Source: Streptomyces thermolilacinus SPC6 (GTDB lineage Bacteria; Actinomycetota; Actinomycetes; Streptomycetales; Streptomycetaceae). From it: a stretch of 64,000 nucleotides of DNA. Where the stretch lies: contig NZ_ASHX02000001.1 in the NCBI RefSeq assembly GCF_000478605.2, forward strand, positions 1,899,895-1,963,894. The letters run 5' to 3'. The notes under the pieces are model-generated. The model was not told the origin of the DNA. It saw nothing but the letters and a program-made list of their open reading frames with translations, and did not search any database. How positions within the stretch are numbered: the first letter of the stretch is position 1; the number at the start of each line of letters is the position of its first letter. This document shows positions 20,320 to 30,085 of the stretch, piece by piece. The position numbers and the translations under genes were made by a program.

Positions 20320-21197
20320 GGCGTCGCCTTGCGGGCGGTCGCGAAGCGGGGGCGGTTGTTCAGGTCGGGGTGGTCGGCCGCGTCGGTCCAGCCGGCCTCC
20401 TCGTTGAAGATCCAGGGCACCTGGCCGCCCTGCGTGTCGGCGTGCTCCACGACGACGAGGCCGCCGGGGCGCAGCAGCCGGTGCGCGGTGCGCTCGATGC
20501 CGCGGATCACGTCGAGGCCGTCCTCGCCGGAGAACAGCGCCATCTCCGGGTCGTGGTCGCGGGCCTCGGGCGCCACGTACTCCCACTCGGTGAGCGGGAT
20601 GTACGGCGGGTTGGAGATGACCAGGTCGACCTGGCCGTCCAGCTCGGGCAGGGCCGTCAGGGCGTCGCCGTGGTGGACGGTGACCCTGGTGCCCTCGGCG
20701 TTGCGCCGGGTCCACACGAGGGCGTCCTCGGACAGCTCCACGGCGTGCACGCGGGAGCGCGGCACCTCCTGGGCCATGGCGAGGGCGATGGCGCCGGAGC
20801 CGGAGCACAGGTCCACGATGAGCGGCTCGACGACGTCCATGGCCCGTACGGCGTCTATGGCCCACCCGACGACCGACTCGGTCTCCGGCCGCGGCACGAA
20901 CACGCCGGGGCCGACCTGGAGCTCCAGGTAGCGGAAGAACGCCCGGCCGGTGATGTGCTGGAGCGGCTCGCGGGCCTCGCGGCGCGCGACGGCCTCCCAG
21001 TAGCGGGCGTCGAAGTCGGCGTCCTTGACGTTGTGCAGCTCGCCGCGCTTCACGCCGTGCACGAACGCGGCGAGCTCCTCCGCGTCGAAGCGCGGCGACG
21101 GCACGCCGGCGTCGGCCAGGCGCTGGGTGGCCTGGGCGACTTCCGCCAGCAGCAGGCTGCGGGGGCTCGGGGTTCTCCCCCCGAAATTCTGCTGCAC
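20316..21197 (-). CDS. prmC: Peptide chain release factor N5-glutamine methyltransferase
   Basis: 293 aa. The N-terminal helical domain recognises release factors. The AdoMet-binding motif 'LIVDLCSGSGAIALAMAQEV' and the catalytic 'DLVISNPPYIPLTEWE' (NPPY) are intact. It methylates the Gln of the GGQ motif in RF1/RF2, and RF1 is encoded just upstream. The only good start is GTG 21197, 5 nt after GGAGG, which lies in a dispersed repeat. The first 14 residues or so (VQQNFGGRTPSPRS) are therefore repeat-derived, with the family sequence beginning at LLLAEVAQ. Confidence 0.93.
   Translation of the reverse strand: MQQNFGGRTPSPRSLLLAEVAQATQRLADAGVPSPRFDAEELAAFVHGVKRGELHNVKDADFDARYWEAVARREAREPLQHITGRAFFRYLELQVGPGVFVPRPETESVVGWAIDAVRAMDVVEPLIVDLCSGSGAIALAMAQEVPRSRVHAVELSEDALVWTRRNAEGTRVTVHHGDALTALPELDGQVDLVISNPPYIPLTEWEYVAPEARDHDPEMALFSGEDGLDVIRGIERTAHRLLRPGGLVVVEHADTQGGQVPWIFNEEAGWTDAADHPDLNNRPRFATARKATP
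21152..21197 (-). repeat. Dispersed palindromic repeat forming the 5' end of prmC
   Basis: On the minus strand TGCAGCAGAATTTCGGGGGG is followed by AGAACCCCGAGCCCCCG. It aligns with the copy upstream of atpA (12271-12310), sharing TGCAG, TTC, GGGGGGAG and the C-runs. The start codon of prmC is at the edge of this element. Confidence 0.75.
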
Positions 21198-21287
21198 GTG
21201 GTCCTCCGGGCTGCTGGGTCGTACGAGGGCGGGGTTACGGGGACGGGGTCACGGAGAAGGGGCGGGCACCGGCGCGCGGCGCCCGGC

Positions 21288-22364
21288 TCACGCGGCGGAG
21301 AGCTTCGCCGCCGCGTCGGCGTCCACGCACGCCTGGATCACGGCGTCGAGGTCCCCGTCCAGCACCTGGTCCAGGTTGTAGGCCTTGAAGCCCACACGGT
21401 GGTCCGAGATGCGGTTCTCCGGGTAGTTGTACGTGCGGATCTTCTCCGACCGGTCCACGGTGCGCACCTGGCTGCGGCGGGCGTCGGCGGCGTTCCGCTC
21501 GGCCTCCTCCTGCGCCGCGGCGAGGAGCCGGGAGCGGAGGATGCGCATGGCCTGCTCCTTGTTCTGGAGCTGGCTCTTCTCGTTCTGGCAGGAGGCGACG
21601 ACACCGGTCGGCAGGTGGGTGATGCGGACGGCGGAGTCGGTCGTGTTGACGGACTGGCCGCCGGGCCCGGAGGACCGGTACACGTCGATGCGCAGGTCGT
21701 TGGGGTTGATCTCGACGTCGATCTCCTCGGCCTCGGGGGTCACGAGGACACCGGCGGCGGAGGTGTGGATGCGGCCCTGCGACTCGGTGGCGGGCACGCG
21801 CTGCACGCGGTGCACCCCGCCCTCGTACTTCAGCCGCGCCCAGACGCCCTGGCCGGGCTCGGTCGCGCCGTTGCCGCCCTTGGTCTTCACGGCGACCTGG
21901 ACGTCCTTGTAGCCGCCCAGCTCGGACTCGGTGGCGTCGATGATCTCGGTCTTCCAGCCGACGCGCTCGGCGTACCGCAGGTACATCCGCAGGAGGTCGC
22001 CGGCGAAGAGGGCGGACTCGTCGCCGCCCGCGCCGGCCTTGATCTCCAGGATGACGTCCTTGTCGTCGCTGGGGTCGCGCGGGACGAGCAGCAGCCGCAG
22101 CTTGTCGGTCAGCTCCTCGCGGCGCTTCTCCAGCTCCTTGACCTCGGCGGCGAAGTCGGGGTCGTCGGCGATGAACCCGCGGGCGGTCTCGATGTCGTCG
22201 CCGGTCTGCTTCCAGGAGCGGTACGTGGCGACGATCGGGGTCAGCTCGGCGTAGCGCTTGTTGAGCTTGCGCGCGTTGGCCTGGTCGGCGTGGACCGAAG
22301 GGTCGGCGAGCTTCTTCTCGAGGTCGGCGTGCTCGCCGACCAGTTCCTCGACCGCCTCGAACAT
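21288..22364 (-). CDS. prfA: Peptide chain release factor 1
   Basis: 358 aa from the ATG at 22364, preceded by CAGGAG. The GGQ loop that triggers peptide release is '[20 protein letters not shown]'. The '[20 protein letters not shown]' region contains the P-x-T stop-codon recognition motif of RF1. It reads UAA and UAG. Upstream in-frame codons are Arg/Pro-rich and unconserved. It is followed by prmC, its modifying enzyme. Confidence 0.97.
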   Translation of the reverse strand: MFEAVEELVGEHADLEKKLADPSVHADQANARKLNKRYAELTPIVATYRSWKQTGDDIETARGFIADDPDFAAEVKELEKRREELTDKLRLLLVPRDPSDDKDVILEIKAGAGGDESALFAGDLLRMYLRYAERVGWKTEIIDATESELGGYKDVQVAVKTKGGNGATEPGQGVWARLKYEGGVHRVQRVPATESQGRIHTSAAGVLVTPEAEEIDVEINPNDLRIDVYRSSGPGGQSVNTTDSAVRITHLPTGVVASCQNEKSQLQNKEQAMRILRSRLLAAAQEEAERNAADARRSQVRTVDRSEKIRTYNYPENRISDHRVGFKAYNLDQVLDGDLDAVIQACVDADAAAKLSAA

Positions 22365-22446
22365 CGGGGGCTCCTGGAGTGGGGTGTAGATGAGGGGCTG
22401 CTGCGGGATACGGGACGGTCCGGGGGGTGACCCCGGACCCCCGACC

Positions 22447-22489
22447 AAAAAGCCGGTCCCGGCCGTCCGAGGGACGACCGGAGACCGGC
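22447..22489 (-). terminator. Intrinsic terminator of rpmE
   Basis: On the minus strand GCCGGTC…CGTCC CTC GGACG…GACCGGC forms a long stem followed directly by TTTTT, 11 nt past the rpmE stop. This is one of the few U-tract terminators in the window. A second G/C hairpin (22417-22439) follows. Confidence 0.85.
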
Positions 22490-22500
22490 GGTACGGCTCG

Positions 22501-22722
22501 CTACTTCTTCGAGCCGGCAGCCTTGCCGAAGCGGGCCTCGAAGCGGGCCACACGGCCACCGGTGTCGAGGATCTTCTGCTTGCCCGTGTAGAACGGGTGG
22601 CACTCGGAGCAGACCTCGGCACGGATGGTGCCGCCCTCGATCGTGCTACGGGTGGTGAACGACGCGCCGCAGGTGCAGCTGACCTGGGTCTCGACGTACT
22701 CGGGGTGGATGTCGCGCTTCAA
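22501..22722 (-). CDS. rpmE: 50S ribosomal protein bL31, zinc-binding form
   Basis: 73 aa from a TTG at 22722, 4 nt after AGGAGA ([20 protein letters not shown]). The four cysteines of the C+ form are present: 'SCTCGASF' and '[13 protein letters not shown]'. They bind zinc and distinguish this form from the zinc-independent paralogue used under zinc limitation. It has its own terminator before prfA. Confidence 0.96.
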   Translation of the reverse strand: MKRDIHPEYVETQVSCTCGASFTTRSTIEGGTIRAEVCSECHPFYTGKQKILDTGGRVARFEARFGKAAGSKK

Positions 22723-22825
22723 GGTGTCTCCTAGTTTCGGGAGGGCTCCGGGTCGCCCCCGCGGGATGCGGGTGCGTGAACCGGGGCCGACGTACCAGTC
22801 TGCCAGGACCGGCCGTATCTCCCAA

Positions 22826-22869
22826 AACCGGGGTGGGGCGCCGGGTATTCCGCCGTTCCGGCCCCGGTT
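22826..22869 (-). terminator. Terminator of the LytR-CpsA-Psr gene
   Basis: AACCGGGG and CCCCGGTT flank a GC-rich loop region beginning at the last base of the stop codon, and the downstream side ends in TTTT on the minus strand. Confidence 0.65.
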
Positions 22870-23957
22870 CAGCGGATGACGTCGGCGGCGTGTCCGGTGG
22901 CGGTGTCGCGGGTGGCGGCGGCCGGGATGGGCAGGTCCTGGCGCAGCGCCTGCCAGACCTGCTGGGCCTGCGCGTCGACGGGGACGACGCGGTTGCGGTC
23001 GATCGCGTCGTACTGGACTGGCATCGTGATCATGTGGATGTCGTCGGAGCCGAGGCCGGACAGCCCGCGCGCGAGGTCGGCGAGCTCCTTGACGCTGTCC
23101 AGCTCGGAGTCCGGGGTGATCGCCCTGGTGGCGGTGTCGGCGAGGCCCCAGAGCTTCTGCGGGCTGGTGAGGACGCCGACCCGCTGGACCTGCTCGATGA
23201 GCGCTTTGACGAACGCCTGCTGGAGCTGGATGCGGCCGAGGTCGCTCTGGTCGCCGACGCCCTTGCGGGTGCGGACGAGGCCGAGGGCCTGCTCGCCGTC
23301 GAGGGTGTGGGTCCCCGCGGCGAGGTCGAGGTGGCTCGCGCCGTCCTCGATGGGCCGCGTGGTGGTGATCTCGACGCCGCCCAGCTCGTCGATGAGCTGC
23401 TTGAAGCCGGTGAAGTCCACCTCGATGTAGTGGTCCATGCGGATGCCGGACATCTGCTCGACGGTCTTCACGGCGCAGGCGGGGCCGCCGACCTCGTACG
23501 CGGTGTTGAACATGGCCCGGTACGCGGCGGGCTCGCTGCCGCCGTCGCGGCGGGCGCACTCGGGGCGGGTGATGAGCGTGTCGCGCGGGATGGAGACGAC
23601 GCTGGCCTTCTTCCGCCCCTCGTGGACGTGGACGACCATCGCCGTGTCGGAGCGGGCGGCGCCCTCGTCGCGGCCGTACGCGCGGTTGGCGCCGGAGCGG
23701 GAGTCGGAGCCCAGGACGAGGATGTCGAGGGAGCCGTCCTCCACGTCCATCGGCCGCTCGTCGCCGAGCTGCGTGTTGATGTCCACGCTCTCGATGTTGC
23801 CGTCGAGCTTCAGGTACGCGTACCCGACGCCGCCCCCGCCGAGGACCGTCACGGCCGCGACCGCCCAGGCGGCGAGGACCAGGCCGCGTCTGACGGCCGC
23901 CCGCCCGCCCGGTGCGCTCGCGGCGGCGGGTATGCCGTCCGTGCCCTGCTCGCCCAT
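22869..23957 (-). CDS. LytR-CpsA-Psr family cell-wall glycopolymer ligase
   Basis: 362 aa. A cytoplasmic N-terminus and one membrane helix (about 26-47) precede an extracellular LCP domain. The domain shows '[13 protein letters not shown]', '[18 protein letters not shown]', 'SIPRDTLI', and '[20 protein letters not shown]', which contain the Asp/Arg residues that bind polyprenyl pyrophosphate. LCP enzymes move teichoic acids or other anionic glycopolymers from undecaprenyl carriers to peptidoglycan. This could connect with the MraY/WecA-type gene in the same cluster. Confidence 0.9.
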   Translation of the reverse strand: MGEQGTDGIPAAASAPGGRAAVRRGLVLAAWAVAAVTVLGGGGVGYAYLKLDGNIESVDINTQLGDERPMDVEDGSLDILVLGSDSRSGANRAYGRDEGAARSDTAMVVHVHEGRKKASVVSIPRDTLITRPECARRDGGSEPAAYRAMFNTAYEVGGPACAVKTVEQMSGIRMDHYIEVDFTGFKQLIDELGGVEITTTRPIEDGASHLDLAAGTHTLDGEQALGLVRTRKGVGDQSDLGRIQLQQAFVKALIEQVQRVGVLTSPQKLWGLADTATRAITPDSELDSVKELADLARGLSGLGSDDIHMITMPVQYDAIDRNRVVPVDAQAQQVWQALRQDLPIPAAATRDTATGHAADVIR

Positions 23958-24137
23958 GGTCTCCTCGTTCCCCTCGCCCCGTGCACTGCCCCGGGTTCCC
24001 CGGGCGGCATCCGGTCAGACGGCGGACCGGCGGAAAGGGTTGCACGGCGCCTGCGGGCGGCCCGGCACGGGCGGGTGCGGGCCACGGCGCACGGGCGGGT
24101 TTGGGTGTGCGGGTCTGCGGGCTCGTGCGGGGACGAC

Positions 24138-24168
24138 TGTGCCCGCCGTGCGGGGCACGGCGGGCACA
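24138..24168 (-). terminator. 13-bp perfect hairpin after the secreted protease gene
   Basis: tgtgcccgccgtg and cacggcgggcaca pair perfectly around a CGGGG loop, 34 nt past the protease stop. It lies in the 245-nt gap before the LCP gene. The remainder of that gap is G-rich repeats, presumably with the LCP promoter. Confidence 0.8.
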
Positions 24169-24202
24169 GGGGTGGTCCGGCGTCGACGGGATCAGGTCCC
24201 GC

Positions 24203-25990
24203 TCAGCCGAAGAGGTTGAACGCGTTCCAGCCGGAGCCGATCTTGACGCGCGGGACGAACGGCGCCGTGGAGGAGCCGCGGCCCTGGTAGAGCCACATCA
24301 CACCGCCCGAGTCGCGGGCCAGCAGGTCGGCCCTGCCGTCGCCGTTGATGTCGCCGGTGGCGGCGTACGCGGTGAAGTTCCAGCCGCTGGTGCCGGCCAG
24401 GACGCGGTTGGTGAACGTCGCCGTGGCGGTGCCCCGGCCCGGGTACACCCACAGGCGGCCCGAGGTGTCGCGGGCCAGCATGTCGGGCTTGCCGTCGCCG
24501 GTGTAGTCGCCCTTGCCGGTGATGGTCATGACGCCCCAGCCGGACCCGACGCTGACGCGGGTGCCGAAGGTGCCGTTGCCGCGGCCCGGGTACAGCCACA
24601 GGTAGCCGTTCTTGTCCTGCGCGAGCAGGTCGGGCAGCGCGTCGCTGGTCATGTCACCGGTGACCAGGATGTTCTTCATGGCGCCCCAGCCGGAGCCGAC
24701 GGTGTACTCGTCGTACCCGTCCACGCCGTTGAAGTGGAACCACTTCAGGACGCCGCCGGTGGTGCGGTACAGGTAGTCCTGCACGCCGTCCCGGTCGAGG
24801 TCGGCCTGGCGGACCAGGTTGTAGGGGCTGTAGTCGCCGATGTACTCGCGGCCGCCGAGCGCGGTGCCGCGCGAGTAGTACTCCCACGCGTCACCGGCGG
24901 ACGTGCGGGCGAACAGGTCCGCGCGCCCGTCGTAGTTGAGGTCGGTGTCGTCGATCCGCGCGTTGACCTGGCCGACGTACGTGCTGGTCTTGGCGTAGAC
25001 CCCGTACGCGCCGCTCTCCACGCAGTCCGGGACGCCCCACGAGACGACGCCCGCGATACGGCCGCCCACGACGAGCGGGCCACCCGAGTCGCCGTTGCAC
25101 GGCGAGACCGTACCGGCGTCCTGGCCGCTGGCCGGGTTGCCCGCACAGGTCATCTGGCCGGCGACGAAGTCGCCCTGGAAGTACGACGAGCAGGTGGCGT
25201 CGCTCCGCATGGGCACGACGGCCTTCTGCAGCGTCTGCGCGCCGTCCTGGCTGGTGGAGCTGGTGCGGCCCCAGCCGTAGACCGTGGCCTGCGTGCCCTC
25301 GCGGTACGAGGCCGTGTCACCGCTCTGCGTGAGCTGGAGCGACTTGTACGGCAGCGCCTCGAACAGCGTGAGGACCGCGACGTCGCCGCCCGTGAGGTCG
25401 TAGTCGTTGTACGTCGGGCTGATCCAGGTGCGCTCGATGCCCGCGACGCGGCCGCCGTGCAGGTCCACGCCGGTCGCGGTCTCGGTCGGCACCTGGTTGG
25501 TACCGGCGACGATCACGCCGTTGTTGACCCAGTCCAGCCCGTACACGCAGTGCGCGGCGGTCAGGACCTTGTTCGGGGCGACGAGGGAGCCACCGCAGAA
25601 GTAGCCCTCGTCGTCCGTCTCCTCGACGGTGCCCTTGTCGTCGTAGTAGTGCAGCTGCACCATCCACGGCGCTTCGGTGCTGGTGGCGGGAGTGCCGCCG
25701 ATGATGTACGACTCCTTGGTGCCGGAGGCGGGGGCGGCCTGCTCGGCCTCCTTCTCCTGCGCCGGGTTCGGGTCGGCCTCGCCGTCGTTGACGTCGGCGA
25801 CCGAGCCCTTGACGCGTCCCAGCAGGTCGGTCTTGGACGGGCCCTGGGCCTTCCCGGCGTTCTGCTTGGCCGGGGCCGGGGTCACGTCCGCCGCCTGGGC
25901 GGGCGCGGCGCCGAGCAGCGCGCCGCTCAGGGCGAGGGCCGCGGCGGCCGCGGGGAGGGCGATGCGCGCCCTCCGCTGGGCAGATGTCAC
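24203..25990 (-). CDS. Secreted trypsin-like serine protease with FG-GAP/VCBS repeat domain
   Basis: 595 aa from a GTG at 25990, 6 nt after GAGAGGAG. A signal peptide (AAPAQA, about residue 33) and a pro-segment (about 34-94) end before '[20 protein letters not shown]', the typical IIGG mature N-terminus. The triad is in '[10 protein letters not shown]', '[14 protein letters not shown]', and '[18 protein letters not shown]'. After about residue 350 come FG-GAP/VCBS-type repeats with Ca-binding loops '[10 protein letters not shown]', '[11 protein letters not shown]', '[11 protein letters not shown]', and '[11 protein letters not shown]', predicted to fold as a propeller. It is an extracellular endopeptidase, and the propeller may anchor it to a substrate. 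The combination is common in streptomycetes. Confidence 0.93.
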   Translation of the reverse strand: MTSAQRRARIALPAAAAALALSGALLGAAPAQAADVTPAPAKQNAGKAQGPSKTDLLGRVKGSVADVNDGEADPNPAQEKEAEQAAPASGTKESYIIGGTPATSTEAPWMVQLHYYDDKGTVEETDDEGYFCGGSLVAPNKVLTAAHCVYGLDWVNNGVIVAGTNQVPTETATGVDLHGGRVAGIERTWISPTYNDYDLTGGDVAVLTLFEALPYKSLQLTQSGDTASYREGTQATVYGWGRTSSTSQDGAQTLQKAVVPMRSDATCSSYFQGDFVAGQMTCAGNPASGQDAGTVSPCNGDSGGPLVVGGRIAGVVSWGVPDCVESGAYGVYAKTSTYVGQVNARIDDTDLNYDGRADLFARTSAGDAWEYYSRGTALGGREYIGDYSPYNLVRQADLDRDGVQDYLYRTTGGVLKWFHFNGVDGYDEYTVGSGWGAMKNILVTGDMTSDALPDLLAQDKNGYLWLYPGRGNGTFGTRVSVGSGWGVMTITGKGDYTGDGKPDMLARDTSGRLWVYPGRGTATATFTNRVLAGTSGWNFTAYAATGDINGDGRADLLARDSGGVMWLYQGRGSSTAPFVPRVKIGSGWNAFNLFG

Positions 25991-26187
25991 TCAGAACTCC
26001 TCTCGGTGTGTGAGCGGGGAGGAGTCGGACCACTGGCACGCATCGGGTGGGGTGAAAGCGCACACGGCACGGCCCACGCAACGGCGCGGAGCGGCCCGGT
26101 GTTTCAGGGCACGGCTCCGCCAACTCAGTGGGCGCATTCGCAAATACGTTCCCCCCCACTACGACGCGCTGATCGTACAACGCGAAA

Positions 26188-26221
26188 CCGCCCCCCGGTC
26201 ACCGAGGTGACCGGGGGGCGG
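26188..26221 (-). terminator. Terminator of rho
   Basis: CCGCCCCCCGGTCACC is followed by its exact reverse complement, with only a GA in the centre, so about 15 bp pair. The minus-strand copy continues with TTTCG. It lies 20 nt past the rho stop. Confidence 0.85.
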
Positions 26222-26241
26222 CGCGTACCGCTGAGGCGACG

Positions 26242-28290
26242 TCAGTCGTTGCCGTTGCCGGACGACGGGGTCGTCTTCTGGATCTGGAGCAGGAACTCGG
26301 CGTTCGACTTGGTCTGCTTCATCTTGTCGAGCAGCAGCTCGATCGCCTGCTGCTGGTCGAGCGCGTGCAGCACCCGGCGCAGCTTCCAGACGATGGCCAG
26401 CTCCTCGCTGCCCAGGAGGATCTCCTCCTTGCGCGTGCCGGACGCGTCGACGTCGACGGCCGGGAAGATGCGCTTGTCGGCGAGCTTCCGGTCGAGCTTG
26501 AGCTCCATGTTGCCGGTGCCCTTGAACTCCTCGAAGATCACCTCGTCCATGCGCGAGCCGGTGTCGACCAGCGCCGTGGCGAGGATGGTCAGCGAGCCGC
26601 CGTCCTCGATGTTCCGCGCGGCACCGAAGAAGCGCTTCGGCGGGTACAGCGCGGTCGAGTCGACACCACCGGACAGGATGCGGCCGGAGGCGGGCGCCGC
26701 GAGGTTGTACGCGCGGCCCAGACGGGTGATCGAGTCGAGCAGGACGACCACGTCGTGGCCCAGCTCCACGAGGCGCTTGGCGCGCTCGATGGCCAGCTCG
26801 GCGACGGTGGTGTGGTCCTCGGCGGGGCGGTCGAAGGTCGAGGAGATGACCTCGCCCTTCACCGACCTCTGCATGTCGGTGACCTCTTCCGGACGCTCGT
26901 CGACGAGGACGACCATCAGGTGGCACTCGGGGTTGTTGTGGGTGATCGCGTTGGCGATCGCCTGCATGATCATGGTCTTGCCGGTCTTCGGCGGGGCCAC
27001 GATCAGACCGCGCTGGCCCTTGCCGATCGGCGACACGAGGTCGATGATCCGCGTGGTCAGCACGCCCGGGTCGGTCTCCAGGCGGAGCCGGTCCTGCGGG
27101 TAGAGCGGGGTCAGCTTGTTGAACTCGGGACGGCCCCGGCCGGAGTCGGCGGCCATGCCGTTGGCCGAGTCGAGGCGGACCAGCGCGTTGAACTTCTCGC
27201 GGCGCTCGCCCTCCTTCGGCTGGCGTACGGCACCGGTGACGTGGTCGCCCTTGCGCAGGCCGTTCTTGCGGACCTGGGCGAGGGAGACGTACACGTCGTT
27301 CGGGCCGGGCAGGTAGCCGGAGGTCCGGATGAACGCGTAGTTGTCGAGGATGTCCAGGATGCCCGCGACGGGGATCAGGACGTCGTCCTCGGAGACCTGC
27401 GGCTCACCGCTGGCGAACTCGTCACGGCCACGACGGCCGCGGCGGTCGCGGTAGCGGCCGCGACGGCCCCGGCGGCCGCCCTCGAAGTCGTCGTCGTCCT
27501 GCGGGCCGGTCTGGCCCTGCGGGGCGCCCTGGCGCTGCTGGCGCTGGCCGCCGCCCTGCTGGTCGTCGCCCTTGCCGCGGTCGCGGCGGTCGCGCTGGCG
27601 GTCACCCCGGTCGCCCCGCTCACCGCGGTCGCGGTCACGGCGCTCGCGGCGCTCGCGGCGGCCCTCGGCGGTGTCGGACTCGGCCGTACGGGCCTCCTGG
27701 CCCTCGGGGCGGGTCTCCGTACGGACGTCGGCACGGGCCTCGGCGCGGCCCTCGGCCTCGGCGGCGGGCGCGCCGGCCGGGGCGGTGGCGCGGCGGCGGC
27801 GGCGCTCGCCGGTGACCTCCTCGCCCTGCTCCTGCTTCGGCGACGGCTGGCCGGGGATCTCGATCTGCTGCTGCGCGACGCTCTTCTCGGCCTTGTCGGC
27901 CTTCTCCGTCTTCGCGGAACCGGCGTCGGTCGCCTCCGCGGTCTCGGCGGTCTTGCCGCCGGCCTCCTCGCCCGTACGGGTACGGGAGGTGGCGCGGCGC
28001 TTGGGCTTGGTCTCGGCGGTGCCGGACTCGGCGGCCTTCGGCGCGGCCGCGCCGCCCTGGGCCTGCGCTTCCTTGATGACCTCGATCAGCTGGCTCTTGC
28101 GCATGCGCGCGGTGCCCCTGATGCCGAGGCCGGACGCGACCTGCTGCAGCTCGGCCAGGACCATGCCCTCGAGGCCGGTGCCGGAGCGGCGGCGCCGTGA
28201 GGTGGTGCCAGTGGCAGCACCTGCGGCGGGCGCGGTCGTGTCGACAGTCTTGTCGGCAGTCACGCCCATCAGATCGGTGGTGTCGCTCAC
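26242..28290 (-). CDS. rho: Transcription termination factor Rho
   Basis: 682 aa, longer than the 419 aa of E. coli, as in other actinobacteria. An N-terminal Rho_N helix-loop-helix ('[20 protein letters not shown]') precedes an insertion of about 230 residues rich in Arg, Glu, Gly, Asp and Gln ('[20 protein letters not shown]') that binds RNA in related Rhos. Then come the cold-shock-like RNA-binding domain ('[20 protein letters not shown]') and the RecA-like ATPase with Walker A '[13 protein letters not shown]' and '[17 protein letters not shown]'. The start is a GTG 6 nt after AAGGA. Confidence 0.97.
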   Translation of the reverse strand: MSDTTDLMGVTADKTVDTTAPAAGAATGTTSRRRRSGTGLEGMVLAELQQVASGLGIRGTARMRKSQLIEVIKEAQAQGGAAAPKAAESGTAETKPKRRATSRTRTGEEAGGKTAETAEATDAGSAKTEKADKAEKSVAQQQIEIPGQPSPKQEQGEEVTGERRRRRATAPAGAPAAEAEGRAEARADVRTETRPEGQEARTAESDTAEGRRERRERRDRDRGERGDRGDRQRDRRDRGKGDDQQGGGQRQQRQGAPQGQTGPQDDDDFEGGRRGRRGRYRDRRGRRGRDEFASGEPQVSEDDVLIPVAGILDILDNYAFIRTSGYLPGPNDVYVSLAQVRKNGLRKGDHVTGAVRQPKEGERREKFNALVRLDSANGMAADSGRGRPEFNKLTPLYPQDRLRLETDPGVLTTRIIDLVSPIGKGQRGLIVAPPKTGKTMIMQAIANAITHNNPECHLMVVLVDERPEEVTDMQRSVKGEVISSTFDRPAEDHTTVAELAIERAKRLVELGHDVVVLLDSITRLGRAYNLAAPASGRILSGGVDSTALYPPKRFFGAARNIEDGGSLTILATALVDTGSRMDEVIFEEFKGTGNMELKLDRKLADKRIFPAVDVDASGTRKEEILLGSEELAIVWKLRRVLHALDQQQAIELLLDKMKQTKSNAEFLLQIQKTTPSSGNGND

Positions 28291-28647
28291 GAAGGGTCCT
28301 TCCCTGGAGCGGACGTCGGCCTTCTGGCTCGGCGACCGGTTGTGCTGTCCGGCCTCGGCCCTGATGGGGGTCCGTGCCGGGGCGGTGGTTCCGCCGGGAA
28401 TTCGGCGGCGGAAGAAATAACGTGCGTGGGTCCGGCCCGAGGCCCCCTGCTCGGCCCTCTCGCGGGAAAAGCGAGGGGGGACGCGCGCCGGTTCCGGAGC
28501 GTGCTCGAAACTGCTCAGGCAGGCTGCTCAGGCAGTTTGGGAGGCTCCCGGAAGAAGGGTGGTCCCTGATGGGGACACGCAGCACCGCGCCACAAAGACG
28601 TCGGGTGCAGACTTGAGGTTAACACTACCGGCTCCAACAAACATTCC
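28291..28647 (-). promoter_or_regulatory. Long rho leader with candidate promoter
   Basis: The gap between thrB and rho is 424 nt. On the minus strand GGAAT (28643-28647) and GTT (28621-28623) are separated by 19 nt, fitting the SigR-type pattern GGAAT-N18/19-GTT. TAGTGT (28622-28627) overlaps as a possible housekeeping -10. Either would give a leader of more than 300 nt. The leader contains a CCCTCGC…GCGAGAGGG hairpin (28455-28477). Rho mRNAs in other bacteria have long autoregulated leaders, so this is a plausible control region. No ORF is evident in it. Confidence 0.4.
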
Positions 28648-28714
28648 CCCTCTCACACACCGGCAATCCGTGTATCCGGCGATCCACGCCGCGGCGGGGT
28701 CCCGCCCGGCGGCG

Positions 28715-29632
28715 CTACGGCGCGAGCGGCAGCACGCTCGCACCGGCGGCGTCGAGGGCGAGCCGGTTCGCCGCCCAGCCCTCTCCCGCCAGCAGCGCGA
28801 CCTTGTCCGCCGCGCCGTCCTCGGCCAGCGCGAGCACCGTCGGGCCCGCGCCGGAGATGACCGCGGGGATGCCGTCCGCCCGCAGCCGGTTCACAAGGGC
28901 GATGCTCTCCGGCATCGCGGGAGCCCGGTACTCCTGGTGGAGCCGGTCCTCGGTGGCGGCCAGCAGCAGCTCGGGGCGCCTGGTCAGGGCCTCGACGAGC
29001 AGCGCGGCGCGACCGGCGTTGGCGGCGGCGTCCACATGGGGGACGGTGCGGGGCAGCAGGCCGCGGGCCGTCTCGGTGAGGACCGGGTTCGACGGGACGA
29101 AGACCACCGGGACGACGGAGTGGTCCGGGTCCATCCGGATGGCGCGGGCCGCGCCGGCCTCGGTCCAGGCCAGGGTGAAGCCGCCGAGCAGACAGGCGGC
29201 GACGTTGTCGGGGTGCCCCTCGATCTCGGTGGCGAGCTCCAGCAGCGCGGCGTCGTCGAGCCGGCTGTCGCCGCCTATGGTCACGGCGCGGGCGGCGACG
29301 ATGCCGGCGCAGATGGCGGCGGAGGAGGAGCCGAGGCCCCGACCGTGCGGGATGCGGTTGGCGCAGACGACCTCGAGGCCGCGGGGCTGTCCGCCGAGCA
29401 GGTCGAACGCGGTGCGCAGGGAGCGTACGAGGAGGTGGCTCTCGTCGCGCGGGAGCGTGTCGGCGCCCTCGCCGGCGATGTCGATGTGCAGCCCGGAGTC
29501 GGCGACCCGGACGACGACGTCGTCGTACAGACCCAGCGCGAGGCCGAGGGCGTCGAAGCCCGGGCCGAGGTTGGCGCTGGTGGCGGGGACGCGCACCCGT
29601 ACGGCGGCGGCGCGGAACGCGGGACCGGCCAT
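28715..29632 (-). CDS. thrB: Homoserine kinase
   Basis: 305 aa from the ATG at 29632 (MAGPAFRAAAVRVRVPATSA). It is a GHMP kinase with motif 1 'VPATSANLGPGFDALGLALG', the ATP-binding 'PHGRGLGSSSAAICAGIVAA', and a C-terminal 'GIPAVISGAGPTVLAL'. It phosphorylates homoserine, making the substrate for ThrC. The open frame continues 69 codons upstream, but those residues are Pro/Arg-rich and unconserved. A 453-nt gap with a terminator-like hairpin separates it from thrC, so it may be transcribed separately. Confidence 0.95.
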   Translation of the reverse strand: MAGPAFRAAAVRVRVPATSANLGPGFDALGLALGLYDDVVVRVADSGLHIDIAGEGADTLPRDESHLLVRSLRTAFDLLGGQPRGLEVVCANRIPHGRGLGSSSAAICAGIVAARAVTIGGDSRLDDAALLELATEIEGHPDNVAACLLGGFTLAWTEAGAARAIRMDPDHSVVPVVFVPSNPVLTETARGLLPRTVPHVDAAANAGRAALLVEALTRRPELLLAATEDRLHQEYRAPAMPESIALVNRLRADGIPAVISGAGPTVLALAEDGAADKVALLAGEGWAANRLALDAAGASVLPLAP

Positions 29633-30085
29633 CGCTCGTTGACTCTCCTTGGATCTGGACCTGCGGGGGTGACCTGCGGGGTGGGGATGGGCGGGGGACT
29701 GCGAGGGCTTGGCGTCAGACGTACGGGGACCCGGGGCCGTTTCGGCGGTCACCAACGGCGGCGTCACCCGCGGCAGATGCGGCGGGGTGGGTTCGGTACA
29801 GCCTATCGAAGGAAGGTTCTGCCGCGACATAGGGCGCACGGGAGGCGCACGATGCGTGTCGCATGCGGGGCCGTGCTCCTCGGGAACCTCGCGGTCCTGG
29901 TCGGGGGCGGTCCTCGTCGAGGTGGTACTCGGCGAGGACGTTCCGTCGAGGACGGTGCGCGCCGGGGGCCGGGCGCTTCGGGCGGCGGGGCGCTACGGGC
30001 GGCCGGGGCGGCGGGGGCGCCCGGTGCGGGCCCGGCCGGGTGGCGGCCGGGCCCGCGGGGCCTGGGCCCCGGGACGCCGTACGGC
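29633..30085. other. 453-nt thrC-thrB intergenic region
   Basis: No credible gene is visible. GC-rich, with repeated gtcgagg/cgaggac words at about 29905-29960 and a strong hairpin at 30026-30056. It probably contains the thrB promoter; I could not identify its -35/-10. Confidence 0.5.
30026..30056 (-). terminator. Terminator-like hairpin after thrC
   Basis: gcgggcccggccg pairs with cggccgggcccgc (13 bp, perfect) around GGTGG, 30 nt past the thrC stop. Confidence 0.75.

Noticed and set aside
19071..22430. Very long open frame (over 1,100 codons) on the plus strand opposite the tsaC-prmC-prfA genes
   Set aside because: It is antisense to well-recognised genes. High GC content leaves such mirror frames open, and its product is low-complexity with no family features.
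23912..27103. Plus-strand open frame of over 1,000 codons opposite the protease and rho
   Set aside because: It is a mirror frame of rho and the protease with Arg/Ala/Val-rich composition, no domain, and no ribosome-binding site.
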